Shown: positions 61,218-64,000 of the stretch, in pieces
How the letters are laid out: each line of letters opens with the position of its first letter
Position numbering within the stretch: position 1 is the stretch's first letter
Source: Actinomadura spongiicola
Lineage (GTDB): Bacteria > Actinomycetota > Actinomycetes > Streptosporangiales > Streptosporangiaceae
Reading direction: 5' to 3'
Assembly (NCBI RefSeq): GCF_003432485.1
Contig: NZ_QVNQ01000010.1
Location: 186,001-250,000, forward strand
Length of the DNA stretch: 64,000 nt
Position numbers and translations under genes: made by a program
Notes under the pieces: generated by a model
Seen by the model: the letters and a program-made list of their open reading frames with translations, nothing else
Told to the model about the DNA's origin: nothing
Databases searched by the model: none

Positions 61218-64000
61218 TCAGCCGCCCAGGAGCTCGCGCCCGGCCGGGGACCGGAGCCATTCGACCGTGCGCGCCATGCCCTCCTCGAAGGAGACGGCGG
61301 CCTTGAACCCGAAGTCCTCGCGGGCCCGGTCGATCGGGAAGGACTGGTCGCGCTCCAGCAGATGGACGGCGTGCCGGGTGAGGACCGGACGCGACCGGAC
61401 GCGCAACGTCCCGTACACGCGTTCGGCGGCTCCGGCGACGCCTGCGGCGAGCGGGCGCGGCAGGCTCACCGACGGCGGTTTGACGCCGAGACCGTCCGCG
61501 AGCGCCTCGATGTACTCCCGCCACGTCGTCATCTCGGGGTCGCGCAGGTTGTAGATCCCGCCCGCCGCCTGTTCCGAACCGCAGGCGGCGATCATCCCGT
61601 CGACGAGGTTGGCGACGTACAGCAGGCCCGCCGGAGCCTTGCCCTTGCGGACGTAGACCATCTGCCGGCTCTTCAGGAGTGCCGCGATCTCGACGACGAA
61701 GTCCTTGCTGCCCGGCCCGTACACGGAGACCGGCCTGATGACGGTGAGCGGCACGTCGGCCTGTTCGGCGGCCCGGATCACCGCCTTCTCCCCGAGGAGC
61801 TTGCTGCGGTTGTAGGGCAGGCCGACGTCCTTCGGCTCGGTCCTCTCGTCGCACGGCCGGACCGGGTACCCGTACACGTCGGTGGTGCTGAGGTGCACGA
61901 ACCGTTCGACGGTGCCCGCGTGGTGAGCGGCGTCCACCAGGTTCTTGCAGCCGGTGACGTTGGCCTGCTCGAACTCCTCCCACGGCCCCCAGTCGGCGGA
62001 CTTGCCCGCGCAGTTGTAGACGTACCGGACGCCCGCGGTGGCGCGCAGCAGCGCGTTCAGGTCGGTCAGCGAACCCCGCTCGATCTCGACGGGCAGGTCG
62101 GCGAACGCCGACCGGTCGCCGCCCTCGCGGACCAGCACCCGCACCCGGTGCCCGATCTCGGTGAGCCGGCGGGTCAGGTGGCCGCCGATGAACCCGGTCG
62201 CACCGGCCACGAGCACGTCGGCGGTACCGGACGGCGGCGGTTCGGTCGCGGGCCGGTCCCGGTCCTGGGTCCGGACGGCCGCCCTTGGCGGGGGCACGGT
62301 CACGGAGCCGGGGGTGGGTTGGTGCCGACGGTGCCGGGGTGAGGCGTTGTCCATGACGTCCACCAAGAGGTCGAGGGAGCGGTCGAGGTCGGCTTCGCGG
62401 TGGTCGGCGTTGACGAAGAACCGCAACCGGCACTTGTCGGCCGGCACGGCCGGGTGGCCGATCGGCATCACGTTCACGCCGCGCTCCAGCAGCGCGGCGG
62501 AGATCTCCATGGCCCGCGCCCAGTCGCCGACGATGATCGGGATGACGGCCGTGTCGCGGGAGACACCGGTGTCCAGGCCGCGTGCGCGGGCCGCCGTCCG
62601 GAAATGCTCGGCCAGGCCGCGCAGGCGCGCGACACGGTCGGGCTCGTCCTGGATGACCCGGAACGCTTCGAGTGCCGCGGCGGCGTTGGCCGGGGAGATG
62701 CCGGTGCTGAAGATGTAGAGCGGCGTCGTGAACTTCATGAACCGGATGAGTTCGCGGCGGGCGGCGATGTAGCCGCCGAGGCTGCCGATGGCCTTGCTGA
62801 GGGTGCCCATCCACAGGTCGACGTCGTTCGGGTCGACGCCGAAGTGTTCGCCGACGCCGCGTCCGGTGCGGCCGAGGACGCCGAGCGAATGCGCCTCGTC
62901 GATCATCAGCATCGCGTCGTGTCGCCGCTTCACCTCGATGAACGCCGGCAGGTCGGGCAGGTCGCCGTCCTGGCTGTAGGCGCCCTCGATCACCACCAGG
63001 GCGCGGCGGAACCGGCCGCGCGTCGCGGTGAGAACGCGGTCGAGGGCCTGCCAGTCGTTGTGCGGGAACGGCCGGCGAAGCGCGCCGGACAGGATGCACC
63101 CGCGGACCGTGCTGTCGTGGATCCACTCGTCGTGGACGATGAGGTCCTCGGGGCCGAAGAGGTGCCCGACGGTCGCGACGTTGGTGGCGTGCCCGCCCGC
63201 GAACACGATCGCCGCCTCGGCGCCGAGGAAACCGGCGATCTCCGCCTCCAGCTCGTGGTGCAGCGGGGTCTCCCCGCAGAGCAGCGGGGTCGCCGAGCTG
63301 GACGTCCCGTAACGGTCGATCGCGGCCTTGGCCGCCGCGCGCAGCCGGGGGTGCGCCGACAGGGCCAGGTAGTTGAACGCCGAGAAGTTCACCATCTGGC
63401 GGCCGTTCATCTGGATCAGGCCGGAGTTGAACCCCTCGTGGACGCGTTCGTAGGCGTTGGGGCCGCTCGCCTCGATCAGCCGGAGGCGTTCCAGCATCGC
63501 GGCGTATTCCTCCCAGTCCTCGAACCGCCGCTGGATCTTCACCGTCCGGGACGTGTCCGGGACGGGGGCGGGCGCGGGCGCGGGGGTGTACGTCTGGGCC
63601 GGTGGAGCCGTCATCGCGGGTTGGGGCGCGACCGTGAGGCCGAGGGCGTCCAAGAGTTGGCCGACGGTGAAGTCCTCGGGCAGGGTGTGGCGGAGTTCCG
63701 CGACGCGGTCGGGATACAGGGGGGCGAGGTGCCGTTCCAGCTCGCCCTTCATGAGCGAGTCCAAGCCCAGTTCGCTGCCGACGTGAGCGTGGGGCGAGAT
63801 CTGGTCGACGGGGAAACCGCAGACCTTGGACATGTACGCCAGGACCCTGGCTGCGCCGTCGCCGGGCGTCACCGTCTGCGCCGTCCTGGTGGGGTGCGCG
63901 TATCCGTTGCCGTCCATGTCGGGTTCCCTTCGCGGCTCGGCCGTCCCGTTTCCGCCTGTTGACCAGGGTGTTTTGAGCCAGTAGGTGCCGCGCTCGAACA
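61218..64000 (-). CDS. RedL-RedK fusion (AT linker, ACP, alpha-oxoamine synthase, SDR reductase), 5' end outside window
   Basis: At least 926 residues, open through the right edge. The ATG at 63917 is probably internal: 27 in-frame codons upstream begin FERGTYWL, the motif that closes PKS acyltransferase domains. Numbering from that Met, an ACP has GSELGLDSLMKGEL (phosphopantetheine Ser54). A Pro/Ala linker leads to an alpha-oxoamine synthase (about 125-525) with PLP Lys375 in GTLSKAIGSLGG and MIDEAHSLGV. A second linker leads to an SDR (about 566-899) with AGATGFIGGH and YNRSK (Y702, K706). RedL makes the 4-keto-2-alkylpyrroline and RedK reduces it; in S. coelicolor they are separate genes. 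Here one protein would do both. Confidence 0.88.
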   Translation of the reverse strand, partial: FERGTYWLKTPWSTGGNGTAEPRREPDMDGNGYAHPTRTAQTVTPGDGAARVLAYMSKVCGFPVDQISPHAHVGSELGLDSLMKGELERHLAPLYPDRVAELRHTLPEDFTVGQLLDALGLTVAPQPAMTAPPAQTYTPAPAPAPVPDTSRTVKIQRRFEDWEEYAAMLERLRLIEASGPNAYERVHEGFNSGLIQMNGRQMVNFSAFNYLALSAHPRLRAAAKAAIDRYGTSSSATPLLCGETPLHHELEAEIAGFLGAEAAIVFAGGHATNVATVGHLFGPEDLIVHDEWIHDSTVRGCILSGALRRPFPHNDWQALDRVLTATRGRFRRALVVIEGAYSQDGDLPDLPAFIEVKRRHDAMLMIDEAHSLGVLGRTGRGVGEHFGVDPNDVDLWMGTLSKAIGSLGGYIAARRELIRFMKFTTPLYIFSTGISPANAAAALEAFRVIQDEPDRVARLRGLAEHFRTAARARGLDTGVSRDTAVIPIIVGDWARAMEISAALLERGVNVMPIGHPAVPADKCRLRFFVNADHREADLDRSLDLLVDVMDNASPRHRRHQPTPGSVTVPPPRAAVRTQDRDRPATEPPPSGTADVLVAGATGFIGGHLTRRLTEIGHRVRVLVREGGDRSAFADLPVEIERGSLTDLNALLRATAGVRYVYNCAGKSADWGPWEEFEQANVTGCKNLVDAAHHAGTVERFVHLSTTDVYGYPVRPCDERTEPKDVGLPYNRSKLLGEKAVIRAAEQADVPLTVIRPVSVYGPGSKDFVVEIAALLKSRQMVYVRKGKAPAGLLYVANLVDGMIAACGSEQAAGGIYNLRDPEMTTWREYIEALADGLGVKPPSVSLPRPLAAGVAGAAERVYGTLRVRSRPVLTRHAVHLLERDQSFPIDRAREDFGFKAAVSFEEGMARTVEWLRSPAGRELLGG

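Noticed and set aside
63915..63917. ATG at 63917 as the start of the ACP-OAS-SDR gene, with AAGGGA upstream
   Set aside because: The frame stays open to the window edge and reads the PKS motif FERGTYWL just upstream, so the Met is most likely internal.
1..64000. CRISPR arrays, tRNA/rRNA genes, intact insertion sequences
   Set aside because: No regularly spaced repeats, cloverleaf sequences or transposase genes were seen on reading; short or diverged ones could be missed without tools.

Overview
The window is very GC-rich with actinomycete gene style: GTG/TTG starts, ATGA-type overlaps, and recurring XRE/DUF5753 + DUF397 + anti-sigma-like ATPase sets. Those sets plus a prodiginine cluster suggest an Actinomadura-like member of the Streptosporangiales. 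That placement is inferred from gene content, not from a marker gene.

Left arm (1-20.6 kb). Small secreted and regulatory genes come first: a MarR regulator, an L,D-transpeptidase lipoprotein, a secreted protein ending exactly at an LPVTG motif, and a 77-aa SepF-domain protein. A cobalamin riboswitch then precedes metE, whose 3' end is duplicated directly behind it. Next comes a WhiJ/AbaA-like regulatory set (ATPase, two DUF397 proteins, XRE regulator, DUF574 methyltransferase) with an exactly repeated palindromic element. After it lie a metallo-beta-lactamase-fold hydrolase, a STAND NTPase, and a tightly overlapping three-gene operon ending in a PfkB kinase, which also has a duplicated 3' end. 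A large AfsR-type SARP/NB-ARC/TPR regulator closes this arm.

Middle (20.6-45.5 kb). A possible 26-aa peptide gene and a strong hairpin precede an operon of an MFS exporter and two ABC half-transporters. That operon is divergent from a TetR gene across a 26-bp palindrome. An esterase, a PucR-like regulator and a phosphotransferase follow. About 30.8-34.6 kb looks less GC-rich and carries a large secreted amidase; gene remnants (UvrD helicase, a frameshifted gene, a Ser/Thr kinase) lie around it. A second XRE/DUF397/ATPase set, a DUF697 GTPase, a SnoaL/MmyB-type XRE pair, a TetR-MMPL exporter operon and another TetR gene follow.

Right arm (45.5-64 kb, all on the minus strand) is most of a prodiginine (red-type) cluster. 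In transcription order it holds a redL-redK fusion that runs off the right edge, redJ, redI, redH, redG, redX, redW, redY, then the SARP gene redD, redP, redR, a 36-aa membrane protein, an uncharacterised 296-aa protein and a nitroreductase-like protein (possibly RedV). The K-J-I-H-G order matches the S. coelicolor red cluster as I know it. RedL/K should make the 2-alkylpyrrole, RedP/RedR the acyl chain, RedW/RedX part of the bipyrrole, RedI the O-methyl group, RedH the final condensation and RedG an oxidative ring closure. The prolyl-activation genes (redM, redO), redN, redQ and redU are not in the window and probably lie to the right.

No rRNA, tRNA, CRISPR array or intact insertion sequence was seen. 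Family names come from reading motifs; no database search was run.
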